Below, piece by piece: positions 16,235-22,954 of a DNA stretch of 56,390 nt. The stretch's first letter is position 1, and each line of letters opens with the position of its first letter. Below the pieces are notes generated by a model. The model ran no database searches. It had not been told where the DNA came from and was given only the letters and a program-made list of their open reading frames with translations. The stretch covers positions 1-56,390 of IMG/VR virus record IMGVR_UViG_3300006736_003202. The stretch is one strand, 5' to 3'. Made by a program: the position numbers and the translations under genes. The stretch comes from a virus.

Positions 16235-17033
16235 AGAAAATACCAACCCTACGGCGATACAAGAAGATTTTATCAAAGAGGTGGGTGATGCTCGTGGGAC
16301 TTTATTTCTGCTCCCGTTGGAGAATTATGTAGACATAGGAACGCATTACGGCGCAAATGCCTATGAAGCCCACCGTCGCGGCGCACAAGAGATTTATTGC
16401 TTTGAGGCCTCAAGCACCAATGCTGAAATCGCCACCATGCTTTTGGATAGTTGCAATATTACAAATTATAAGCTGTTCAACTATGCCGCGGCCGCAACAA
16501 GTGGAAACATTGTGAAATTAAGAAAAGTTATTTCTGGTGAAAATGGCCGGCTTGAAAATGCATCAAGCGGTCAATATACAATTACAAATTACGAACATGA
16601 GCCACAATATAAAATTTCGGAAGAATTTGAACCATGTACAACTATATCACTAGAAGACATTTTTACATTATGTGATATACAAACAATAAGAACCATGAAG
16701 GTGGATATTGAGGGGGCGGAATATGATTTTCTGATGAATAAGGATTTTAGCAAAGTTGATTCAATGTATGTGGAGTTTCATTGCGGCGCGAAAAAGAATG
16801 AAGAGTTGTGTAGATATTTAAACCAATACTTTGACATTATAATTGCCTATACGGCTGTAGACAACGCCACATATGTGTCTGAAGCATGCGGTGGCCCTCC
16901 CGCTGAGACTCAATTCATAGATATAAATACAATTGACTTTAGCAAAGAGTTGCACAATATGAGTTTCTTAAATAGGCGCCTCTCCGATAATGAAGAGATG
17001 AAGTTTCACCTAAACGATCGTAGGATAAAATAA
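16209..17033 (+). CDS. FkbM-family methyltransferase (copy 5)
   Basis: A 274-residue SAM-dependent methyltransferase. Motif I is YVDIGTHYGANAYE, motif II is YCFEASSTN, and the signature is TMKVDIEGAEYDFLMNKDF. The last segment is nearly the same as in copy 2 (FkbM at 7468), in DNA as well as protein. ATG 16209 has GGAG four bases upstream; a TTG at 16182 would add nine residues from inside the HAD gene. The C-terminal 60 residues differ from the other copies and may set the substrate. It ends in a TAATG overlap with the cupin gene. Confidence 0.85.
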   Translation: MKNQTLICKENTNPTAIQEDFIKEVGDARGTLFLLPLENYVDIGTHYGANAYEAHRRGAQEIYCFEASSTNAEIATMLLDSCNITNYKLFNYAAAATSGNIVKLRKVISGENGRLENASSGQYTITNYEHEPQYKISEEFEPCTTISLEDIFTLCDIQTIRTMKVDIEGAEYDFLMNKDFSKVDSMYVEFHCGAKKNEELCRYLNQYFDIIIAYTAVDNATYVSEACGGPPAETQFIDINTIDFSKELHNMSFLNRRLSDNEEMKFHLNDRRIK

Positions 17034-17392
17034 TGAAGACCTCTTTACCAATGAAACACGTCGATAAAGGATGGGGCTGGGAGCGCTGGATCGTTAACTG
17101 CGAGGAATATTGCGGTAAGTTGCTATTTTTTGAACGCGGAAAACGCTGTTCATGGCACTATCACAAACTGAAGGATGAAGTCTTTTATTTACAGTCAGGT
17201 AAGATGATGGTATACTATTCAGAGAAAGACGATCTTGAAACCGCTGATCAGCTTATTCTGCATCCTGGCGACAATTTTCATGTATATCGCGGCTTGCGAC
17301 ACCAAATGGTAGCTCTCGCAGACTGCGAACTGTTTGAGTTTTCTACCCAACATTTTGATAGCGATTCGCATCGCTTGCTCAAGGGAGATTAA
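17033..17392 (+). CDS. Cupin-fold protein (sugar isomerase-like)
   Basis: A 119-residue single-domain cupin. The metal-binding pattern is present: H42-x-H44 and E49 (SWHYHKLKDEVFYL), and a second motif HPGDNFHVYRGLRHQM. It is closest in layout to the C-terminal cupin of type II mannose-6-phosphate isomerases and to small sugar-cluster cupins. It may isomerise or epimerise a sugar phosphate or nucleotide sugar. It is joined to both neighbours by TAATG overlaps, which argues for tight co-translation. The reaction cannot be fixed from sequence. Confidence 0.82.
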   Translation: MKTSLPMKHVDKGWGWERWIVNCEEYCGKLLFFERGKRCSWHYHKLKDEVFYLQSGKMMVYYSEKDDLETADQLILHPGDNFHVYRGLRHQMVALADCELFEFSTQHFDSDSHRLLKGD

Positions 17393-17784
17393 TGACTCAA
17401 CGTAAATATTTACCCACCCTATCCGAACTTGTGGATAGACTTTCGATCGCGCAATTAAAAGAAGTGTTTATCACAGAACACAAGGAAGAATACGCACAAG
17501 AGATTGCCGATATTTGTCATGACATAGAGATTCTGTTGCCCGAATCAGCCGAACTTATACGAGCAGTGGTAGTACTCTCCCAGATGAATTTGCATATTTG
17601 GCATAATGAGTCCAACTATAGAAAGGGCATTAAGGACGGCAACAACCTTGAACTTACCCACGGATTAAATGGTATTAGAAATACAGCAAAAAACAAGATT
17701 CAGGAAAAACTCGGAGGTCGAAAGGACTACAAGATAGATTGTCTTGCGGCAGACTTTAAAGATTGGGAGATTAGCTGGAAGTGA
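17392..17784 (+). CDS. Hypothetical helical protein in the sugar cluster
   Basis: A 130-residue protein without a family I can name with confidence. It is predicted mainly helical, with conserved-looking features: PTLSELVDRLSIAQLKE near the N-terminus, NLHIWHNES in the middle, and LNGIRNTAKNKIQ followed by an R/K-rich turn. The IWHNE plus NGIRN pattern recalls small DUF4254-type proteins found near glycosyltransferases, but this is weak. It has no membrane segment. It lies between the cupin and the heptose-kinase-like gene, so a link to sugar activation or transfer is reasonable but unproven. Confidence 0.7.
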   Translation: MTQRKYLPTLSELVDRLSIAQLKEVFITEHKEEYAQEIADICHDIEILLPESAELIRAVVVLSQMNLHIWHNESNYRKGIKDGNNLELTHGLNGIRNTAKNKIQEKLGGRKDYKIDCLAADFKDWEISWK

Positions 17785-18533
17785 AGTTTTTGGTTATTGG
17801 CGATAGTTGTACAGACGTGTTTGTATATGGGTATTGTGATAGGATGGCGCCAGCCGCCCCGGTACCGGTGTTTGTAGCAGACAAAGAAAAGAGCAACATG
17901 GGAATGGCCGGAAATGTTTATAAAAATATGCTTTCTCTTGGTGTGGAGTGTGATCTTATCACTAATAAAACACAAATTACAAAAACGAGATATGTGGAAA
18001 ATAAAACTAACCACATGATTATGCGACTGGATTCAGGCGAAGGAAGTGTGGATCGAATAGAGGGTATTGAAGAGATAAAGTATGATGATTATGATGCAGT
18101 TATTCTCTCCGATTATGATAAGGGCTTTTTGACTACCGAGGATATCCGTGAAATTTCCCGCCTACACCCTCTCGTCTTTTTGGACACTAAAAAACTGATT
18201 GGCGATTGGGCAAAAGATATCACCTATATCAAGATTAATGAAGTAGAATATGAAAAAACCAAACACACGCTAAGCGATTGGTGTGATGAGAAAATGATTG
18301 TCACCCTTGGTTCACATGGGTGTCGTTATAAAGACAAAATAATAGGTGTTATAAAAGTGGAAATTCGTGATTTAGTAGGTGCAGGGGACACGTTTTTGGC
18401 CTCTTTAGTATACAACTTTGTTAAGAGAGGCAATATCTATGTAGCAATCGATTTTGCCAATGAATGCGCCACACAAGTTGTACAACAAAGAGGAGTTAAT
18501 ACAATAGGATGGATACAACAATATGACAGATAA
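17781..18533 (+). CDS. PfkB-family sugar kinase, HldE kinase-domain type
   Basis: A 250-residue ribokinase-fold enzyme resembling the N-terminal (kinase) domain of HldE, which phosphorylates D-glycero-D-manno-heptose 7-phosphate. The N-terminus VIGDSCTDVFVYG followed by RMAPAAPVPVF (21-31) mirrors the ISPEAPVPV segment of HldE. The anion-hole motif is GAGDTF with catalytic Asp at D203. It is shorter than the HldE kinase domain (about 320), with the central lid region reduced. It starts at GTG in GTGA overlap. The matching nucleotidyltransferase is a separate gene 64 bases downstream. A hexose 7- or 1-phosphate kinase is the main alternative. Confidence 0.82.
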   Translation: MKFLVIGDSCTDVFVYGYCDRMAPAAPVPVFVADKEKSNMGMAGNVYKNMLSLGVECDLITNKTQITKTRYVENKTNHMIMRLDSGEGSVDRIEGIEEIKYDDYDAVILSDYDKGFLTTEDIREISRLHPLVFLDTKKLIGDWAKDITYIKINEVEYEKTKHTLSDWCDEKMIVTLGSHGCRYKDKIIGVIKVEIRDLVGAGDTFLASLVYNFVKRGNIYVAIDFANECATQVVQQRGVNTIGWIQQYDR

Positions 18534-18604
18534 GAAAAACCAAGGCGAAGGCGTGCGATTGGGTGATGCTTAAAGACGTCTTAACGGGAAAAATTGAATG
18601 GTAA
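18523..18604 (+). other. Short untranslated or remnant stretch between the two HldE-like genes
   Basis: This is the longest gap inside the sugar cluster (18534-18597). It can encode two tiny frames: ATG 18523 to TAA 18573 (16 residues), and a frame open after a stop near 18524 that ends in MLKDVLTGKIEW at a TAA overlapping the next start (ATGGTAA). The second reads like the 3' tail of a lost gene or a translational-coupling leader. No hairpin or promoter stands out. Confidence 0.35.
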
Positions 18605-18990
18605 AAGTGTGGACCAATGGATGTTTTGACATCTTACACCGCGGCCATTTTGAAATGTTAAAACATGCAAAATCGCTCGGAGATTACCTCATAGTAGGCA
18701 TTGATTCAGATCAAAAAGTGAAGAAAGACAAAGGAAATGATAGGCCATATAATTCTGTGGAGGATAGAAAGTTCGCCCTCGAATCGATAAAGTATGTGGA
18801 CACTGTTATTGTCTTTGATTCAACCGAAGACCTTTCACAGATAATTAAAAGTATATCCCCCGACGTGATGGTTATAGGATCTGACTGGAAAGATAAGACC
18901 GTTATTGGAGAAGAATATACACAAAAGCTGTGTTTTTTTGATAGAATAGAGCGTTATTCCACCACCAAGATTTTAGAAGGTATAAAGTGA
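18598..18990 (+). CDS. Cytidylyltransferase-fold nucleotidyltransferase, HldE C-domain type
   Basis: A 130-residue nucleotidyltransferase with the N-terminal TNGCFDILHRGHFEML segment; H14 and H17 form the H-x-G-H motif. DSDQKVKKDKGNDRPYNS and the C-terminal YSTTKILEGI (matching the conserved S-T-T motif before the last helix) are typical of the ADP-heptose synthase half of HldE. Glycerol-3-phosphate cytidylyltransferase is the main alternative, but the neighbouring HldE-type kinase favours heptose. In the fused bacterial enzyme both domains are on one chain; here they are separate. It ends in a GTGA overlap with the 4,6-dehydratase gene. Confidence 0.84.
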   Translation: MVKVWTNGCFDILHRGHFEMLKHAKSLGDYLIVGIDSDQKVKKDKGNDRPYNSVEDRKFALESIKYVDTVIVFDSTEDLSQIIKSISPDVMVIGSDWKDKTVIGEEYTQKLCFFDRIERYSTTKILEGIK

Positions 18991-19937
18991 AATTAGTTGT
19001 TATAACAGGATGTTTGGGTCTTATTGGCTCGTACGTGACACGCAAATGCCTTGAAAAAGGATGGAAGGTATATGGGGTCGATAAGTGTACCTACGCAGCC
19101 AACGAAGAATTTTTGAATGAGTTTTTCAAACACCCCAACTTTACATTTTGCAAAGAGGATATTGCCACTCTTACATATTTGCCGGATTGCGACTGTGTTA
19201 TTAACGTCGCTGCTGAATCCCACGTAGGTAACAGCATTATCGATAGTGCTGATTTTATTAAGACTAATGTAGTGGGAGTGAAGAACCTTTTAGATCTTGT
19301 TCGCAATAAGGCGCATAACGTAAGCGACAGACCGCTATTTTTTCACTTTAGTACAGATGAGGTTTACGGAGATATCACCGAAGGCGAACATATAGAGACC
19401 GATATTTTAAAGCCTAGTAATCCTTATTCTGCCTCTAAAGCAGCTGCCGACATGCTCATTTTAGCATGGTCTCGCACCTACGGAATAAAGTATATAATTT
19501 TACGCCCAACTAATAATTATGGTATAGGACAATACCCCGAAAAACTCATTCCAGTTTCAGTGAAGTTGTTAATGCGCGGCAAAAAGATTAAATTACATAA
19601 TGAAGGGCTGCCAATCAGAAACTGGCTACACGCCGACGATACAGCCAATGCAGTAGTGACCTTGGTGGAATCTGGAAACACAAATGAAATATATAACGTG
19701 GCCGGCGTCTTTGAACAGAAAAATATTGATACAGTAACGAAAATCTGTGAATGTTATTTTGGAGAAAAAAGAGACTGGTCTCCATATTTAGATTTGGCAT
19801 ATGTACGAGAAGGCCAGGACGTACGATATGCCCTTAATGATGACAAGTTACGTCATTTAAACTGGCACACAAAAAAAAACTTTGATGATGAAATTCAACA
19901 TATAGTTGAATATTATAAAAATAATTTTAAATGGTAA
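18987..19937 (+). CDS. dTDP-glucose 4,6-dehydratase-like SDR (RmlB type)
   Basis: A 316-residue SDR of the RmlB type, which makes 4-keto-6-deoxy nucleotide sugars. Rossmann loop G8-x2-G11-x2-G14; FSTDEVYGD with the catalytic T123, D124 and E125; NPYSASKAAAD with Y147 and K151; and RPTNNYGIGQYPEKLIP, all as in RmlB. It is about 35 residues shorter than RmlB. It starts at GTG in GTGA overlap. Its product is the natural substrate of a DegT aminotransferase, which together with the GNAT enzyme would give an N-acetylated amino-6-deoxy sugar. The nucleotide (dTDP, UDP or GDP) cannot be read from sequence. It is the last enzyme gene of the cluster. Confidence 0.87.
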   Translation: MKLVVITGCLGLIGSYVTRKCLEKGWKVYGVDKCTYAANEEFLNEFFKHPNFTFCKEDIATLTYLPDCDCVINVAAESHVGNSIIDSADFIKTNVVGVKNLLDLVRNKAHNVSDRPLFFHFSTDEVYGDITEGEHIETDILKPSNPYSASKAAADMLILAWSRTYGIKYIILRPTNNYGIGQYPEKLIPVSVKLLMRGKKIKLHNEGLPIRNWLHADDTANAVVTLVESGNTNEIYNVAGVFEQKNIDTVTKICECYFGEKRDWSPYLDLAYVREGQDVRYALNDDKLRHLNWHTKKNFDDEIQHIVEYYKNNFKW

Positions 19938-19943
19938 AAGGAG
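19938..19943 (+). promoter_or_regulatory. Strong ribosome binding site deciding the start at 19949
   Basis: AAGGAG lies five bases before ATG 19949. It is the first strong, well-spaced site after the coupled sugar genes and supports 19949 over the in-frame ATG at 19931. Confidence 0.6.
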
Positions 19944-19948
19944 AAAAT

Positions 19949-20161
19949 ATGCATTTATCAAATCAAGCACTTGGCGCTATTATGATGGCGCTTCAAGAAT
20001 CACTCTTAAATGAATTGGACATTGTCCCAATTCTTAAGGGGTTCGAACTAGAAGAATCAGGAAAAGGTGACCTCATCGTGAAAAATCCCCCCACTGTAAG
20101 ATTCACAGACGATAGTACGATTACAGAAGAAGATTTAGTAAAGATGGCTCGGGATGCCTAG
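19949..20161 (+). CDS. Small hypothetical phage protein
   Basis: A 70-residue acidic protein. The first 30 residues (HLSNQALGAIMMALQESLL) look like one amphipathic helix, followed by a segment with ELEESGKGDLIVKNPPTVRF that could form two strands, and an acidic end (TEEDLVKMARDA). I do not recognise a family. It has no Cys or membrane segment. It is the first gene after the sugar cluster, with a strong ribosome site, and overlaps the zinc-ribbon gene by eight bases. Its place among late-control genes suggests a phage core function and not a sugar role. Confidence 0.72.
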   Translation: MHLSNQALGAIMMALQESLLNELDIVPILKGFELEESGKGDLIVKNPPTVRFTDDSTITEEDLVKMARDA

Positions 20162-20420
20162 GTATCGATATCTATGTAACGAGTGTAAAATAGAGACCAC
20201 CCTACGTCATACCATCAAGGAGACAGTGCAGGACTGCGACTTGTGTGGTACAAAAGGAAGTATGAAGAAATTGCTTTCAAAACCCTTGTATACTTCCAAA
20301 ACACCAATATCTGCGGATACAAAGGTGGGAGAATTAACTCAACAATATATCGAAGACAATCGAGAAATTCTAAATCAAATGAAACAAAAAGCAAAAGAGG
20401 AAGCCCATGAGCCGACTTGA
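20154..20420 (+). CDS. FmdB-type zinc-ribbon protein
   Basis: An 88-residue protein with an N-terminal zinc ribbon: C8-x2-C11 and C28-x2-C31 (YLCNECK, then DCDLCG), as in the FmdB/CxxC putative regulatory family. After about residue 40 it is helical and charged (LTQQYIEDNREILNQM). Such proteins are found in several large phages, where their role is unknown; a DNA- or RNA-polymerase-binding role is a guess. It overlaps both neighbours (8 and 14 bases). It sits just before the late sigma factor region, which fits a control role but does not prove it. Confidence 0.8.
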   Translation: MPRYRYLCNECKIETTLRHTIKETVQDCDLCGTKGSMKKLLSKPLYTSKTPISADTKVGELTQQYIEDNREILNQMKQKAKEEAHEPT

Positions 20421-20775
20421 AATAATATTGGCCGTCATTCTATCTCTTTCTTTGGTGTTTAATGGGGTAGTGTTTATATATGCGCGCGCCGCCATCGCGC
20501 GCTTGTTGATGGTTTCCGAAGAACTAGGCGACCTTCAACAAATGATCAATGCTTTCGCTATCCATACTAAAAATATATATGAATTAGAGATGTTTTATGG
20601 AGATCAATCGCTAAAAAGCCTTTTGGAGCATGCGGTTTCCTTTAATGAACAGATGGAAACATTTGAATACATATACTCCCTTACCGAAGAAGAAATAGAA
20701 AACTCCGAGCCAGAGGAAGAAGAAAATGAAAACGAGATTATAGATGACACAGAAGAAGAAAACAAAGAAACGTAA
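20407..20775 (+). CDS. Small membrane protein with an acidic tail
   Basis: A 122-residue protein with one hydrophobic segment at about residues 5-26 (EIILAVILSLSLVFNGVVF), a helical middle (30-90), and a very acidic C-terminus (about 94-122) made mostly of Glu, Asp and Asn. It would be an inner-membrane protein with most of the chain in the cytosol, since basic residues (ARAAIAR) follow the segment. The family is not recognised. The acidic tail is encoded by DNA that, in another frame, gives the lysine-rich start of the late sigma factor (32-base overlap). Confidence 0.72.
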   Translation: MSRLEIILAVILSLSLVFNGVVFIYARAAIARLLMVSEELGDLQQMINAFAIHTKNIYELEMFYGDQSLKSLLEHAVSFNEQMETFEYIYSLTEEEIENSEPEEEENENEIIDDTEEENKET

Positions 20776-21439
20776 AAATTATTATTTTACAAAAGATCAC
20801 GAAAATGCGATTGTGCGATATTCAAATACCACTTGCATTCGAGAACGCACAGAATTATATGAACGCTGGATTGGGCCTGCCCTAAATGAAATGGTAGACA
20901 AAATTGTGTTTACCTATAAATTCACTAATTTACCAAATATTGATTCGCTACGCGACGAATGTAAAGTTTGGCTTGTTACTATTTTGGACAAATACGATCA
21001 GAGCCGCGGCTCAGCAGCCTTTTCTTATTTTAGCGTAATCACTAAAAACTGGTTTATTCACAAGGTTAAAAAACAACAAAAGCGTCAACGTCGCGAAGTT
21101 GATTATGACAACATTTCTAAATATTACGAAGAGAAATACCTCTCTACTACCGAATCGTATGTAAGTGAGAGAGAAGAAGAAGAATTTTGGGACTCATTTT
21201 ATAAAGAACTGCAATCTTGGGATGTATCTCAAATGAAGGAGAACGACCTAAAGGTTTACCAGGCAATAAATATTTTATTCGAATCCAAAGAGGACATCGA
21301 AATTTTTAATAAAAAAGCTATTTATCTATACTTGCGGGAGATAACGGGTCTAAACACAAAACAGATTGTTAATTCTCTAAAGAAGTTCCGTAAAAAATAC
21401 AGTAATTTTAAACAATCATGGAATACGGGGGTACTATGA
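20744..21439 (+). CDS. Late-transcription sigma factor, T4 gp55-like
   Basis: A 231-residue sigma-70-like protein that would direct host RNA polymerase to late phage promoters. The N-terminus is lysine-rich (KKKTKKRK). The conserved part is sigma region 2: LRDECKVWLVTILDKYDQSRG followed by FSYFSVITKNWFIHKVKKQQKR (about residues 68-118), with the F-x-S/T-Y aromatic run typical of sigma factors. A possible helix-turn-helix-like segment (LREITGLNTKQIVNSLKK) lies near the C-terminus; T4 gp55 has no full region 4. ATG 20744 is the only early Met. Its presence just before the baseplate genes fits a T4-type programme. Confidence 0.82.
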   Translation: MTQKKKTKKRKNYYFTKDHENAIVRYSNTTCIRERTELYERWIGPALNEMVDKIVFTYKFTNLPNIDSLRDECKVWLVTILDKYDQSRGSAAFSYFSVITKNWFIHKVKKQQKRQRREVDYDNISKYYEEKYLSTTESYVSEREEEEFWDSFYKELQSWDVSQMKENDLKVYQAINILFESKEDIEIFNKKAIYLYLREITGLNTKQIVNSLKKFRKKYSNFKQSWNTGVL

Positions 21440-21726
21440 GCACTAAGAAAGTAGAAATATTAATAGGCGAAGCTCTCGACAACATCAGATCGGATCGTAA
21501 ACTTGCGCGCGAATTTCTTAATGATATCGCCAACGAGATTGCAACTGACACCGAAAAGATCGCGCGCCTGAGCCCAGTTGCAGCTAAACACGTAGAAACG
21601 CTGCAGCGCTCCAACGAACAACTAGTCAAGCTTATAGGAATGCAGCAGAAAGGTCAAAAGAGTGTCGATTTCTCAGAAGATGATAAAAATAGCCTATTTG
21701 ATATAATTCAGGGGGGTGTAGAATGA
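21436..21726 (+). CDS. Small helical protein after the late sigma factor
   Basis: A 96-residue protein predicted to be almost fully helical, with alternating Lys/Asp/Glu (GEALDNIRSDRKLAREFLND). It ends in an acidic-hydrophobic tail (DFSEDDKNSLFDIIQGGVE). ATG 21436 is ATGA-coupled to the sigma gene; an in-frame ATG at 21418 lies inside that gene. I cannot assign a family. T4 gp33, the late co-activator, is also small, helical and carries an acidic-hydrophobic clamp-binding end, so it is one candidate. A small baseplate or assembly protein is equally possible, since the next gene is in ATGA overlap with it. Confidence 0.72.
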   Translation: MSTKKVEILIGEALDNIRSDRKLAREFLNDIANEIATDTEKIARLSPVAAKHVETLQRSNEQLVKLIGMQQKGQKSVDFSEDDKNSLFDIIQGGVE

Positions 21727-22943
21727 GTGAAACTTTTGATCATTCGGTTTTTTCCGACAACAGATCAGCTGTCGATGTTTTTGCGCAATCTATTCGCCGA
21801 GTCTATAGAGGTCCCCTGGGCGGCCAACGCTTCCACGCATTAGTTTTAGCTCCAATTCAGCAAGCAGGGGGAGGTGTCTTTAAGTATAAGGCGCGCATTC
21901 TTGCGCCCGAAGCCGGCAGCCGTACTCCCAACCCACACGCAGCGCTACCCGATCCATGCAAGATATCTTGGGCCGCAGATCCAGCAGGAGTTAACGATGC
22001 CATTCGATTGCACACCACGTTTTATTCTACATATAATAGCAGGGGACAGGTGCCGGCGGGTGGTGATGTAGTTATCGTGGCACTTGATCTAGGAGCAAAC
22101 GGCACTTGGAACTTAGCAGATGGTGAACATCTAGGAATAGCTCGCAAGGGTGCGTACGCCGCGGCAGGTAAAACGGCTGCAGAGTGCGAGGGCCTTGCCT
22201 CTAAATTTGGTACAGATGCCGGTGACCTAACTTTGTTTGCAACCGCCCAAGATGCAGCTATATGGATGCCTATATTTAATGGGATTAGCGCCGATGGTAC
22301 AATGAAAGATAAGGTAACATTCAAGGGGAATCCATATGGGCCTCCCGCCAACTCACTTGCATCATATTCAAATTTGATTATTGCGGCATGCCACGCATCG
22401 AAACCATCGCGCACCGATGTCTCCATTGGATCCAATGGAGCTGGGCGCTCCGTGCAGTCCACCTGGGAGGCCGGCCCCGGCCGATCCAAACTATCCTTAC
22501 ACATGCTGTACATGGCACATGATCTTAAAATAACAACAAATCCTGCGTCCGTCGGGCTGACCGGTGTCGAGGCTGTTCCCACCTATGGAGGTAAGTCCAA
22601 CAAAATTTTAGCTAAAGACACACAGCTTATGCAATGTATGTTGGCTGCAGAGGCGGCTTCTGGTGGCAAATACAAGTGGGGTGGAAAACTTGGCGGCCGC
22701 ACCGGGCAACCCGGAGACATAAATGTTACAGAACTCCATCACTGGCAATATAATGAAGATACTATAGAGGGCCAGGGGCTTTGGTTGGCCGCTCAAAAAC
22801 ATTATTACGCCAAAATGAAGACTCTCGAGTCGGCCCTCAAAACCGCAAATATTGAGAGCTTTGAAAGTCTTCGTAATCATAATACACGTCTAACTCTTTA
22901 CACTCATTTAGCTGGTATCTTTGGAGCTTTTGGTGTCTTTTAA
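21723..22943 (+). CDS. Predicted virion protein, possible baseplate hub/OB-fold protein
   Basis: A 406-residue protein with no clear family. The N-terminal 140 residues (RGPLGGQRFHALVLAP, then FKYKARILAPEAGS, then PAGGDVVIVALDLG) have the strand pattern of the OB-fold in tail-associated lysozymes and hub/spike proteins, where a P-x-x-G-D-x-V turn is usual. The middle is Ala/Gly-rich. The C-terminus (KYKWGGKLGGRTGQPGD, then NVTELHHWQYNEDT) has no recognisable lysozyme or peptidase motif. It opens the tail module, in ATGA overlap with the gene before it and 12 bases before the next. Confidence 0.6.
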   Translation: MSETFDHSVFSDNRSAVDVFAQSIRRVYRGPLGGQRFHALVLAPIQQAGGGVFKYKARILAPEAGSRTPNPHAALPDPCKISWAADPAGVNDAIRLHTTFYSTYNSRGQVPAGGDVVIVALDLGANGTWNLADGEHLGIARKGAYAAAGKTAAECEGLASKFGTDAGDLTLFATAQDAAIWMPIFNGISADGTMKDKVTFKGNPYGPPANSLASYSNLIIAACHASKPSRTDVSIGSNGAGRSVQSTWEAGPGRSKLSLHMLYMAHDLKITTNPASVGLTGVEAVPTYGGKSNKILAKDTQLMQCMLAAEAASGGKYKWGGKLGGRTGQPGDINVTELHHWQYNEDTIEGQGLWLAAQKHYYAKMKTLESALKTANIESFESLRNHNTRLTLYTHLAGIFGAFGVF

Positions 22944-22954
22944 AAAGAGGAAAA

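Noticed and set aside
19911-19925. TATAAAAATA-like sequence at the end of the RmlB-like gene, resembling a T4 late promoter
   Set aside because: It lies inside codons for Tyr-Tyr-Lys-Asn-Asn and differs from TATAAATA by an insertion. I could not support it over chance in an AT-rich gene end.
22022-22582. 186-codon open frame on the minus strand
   Set aside because: It is the longest of several antisense frames. It lies fully inside the 406-residue gene, shows no domain and no ribosome site. GC-rich codons of the sense gene explain the lack of stops.
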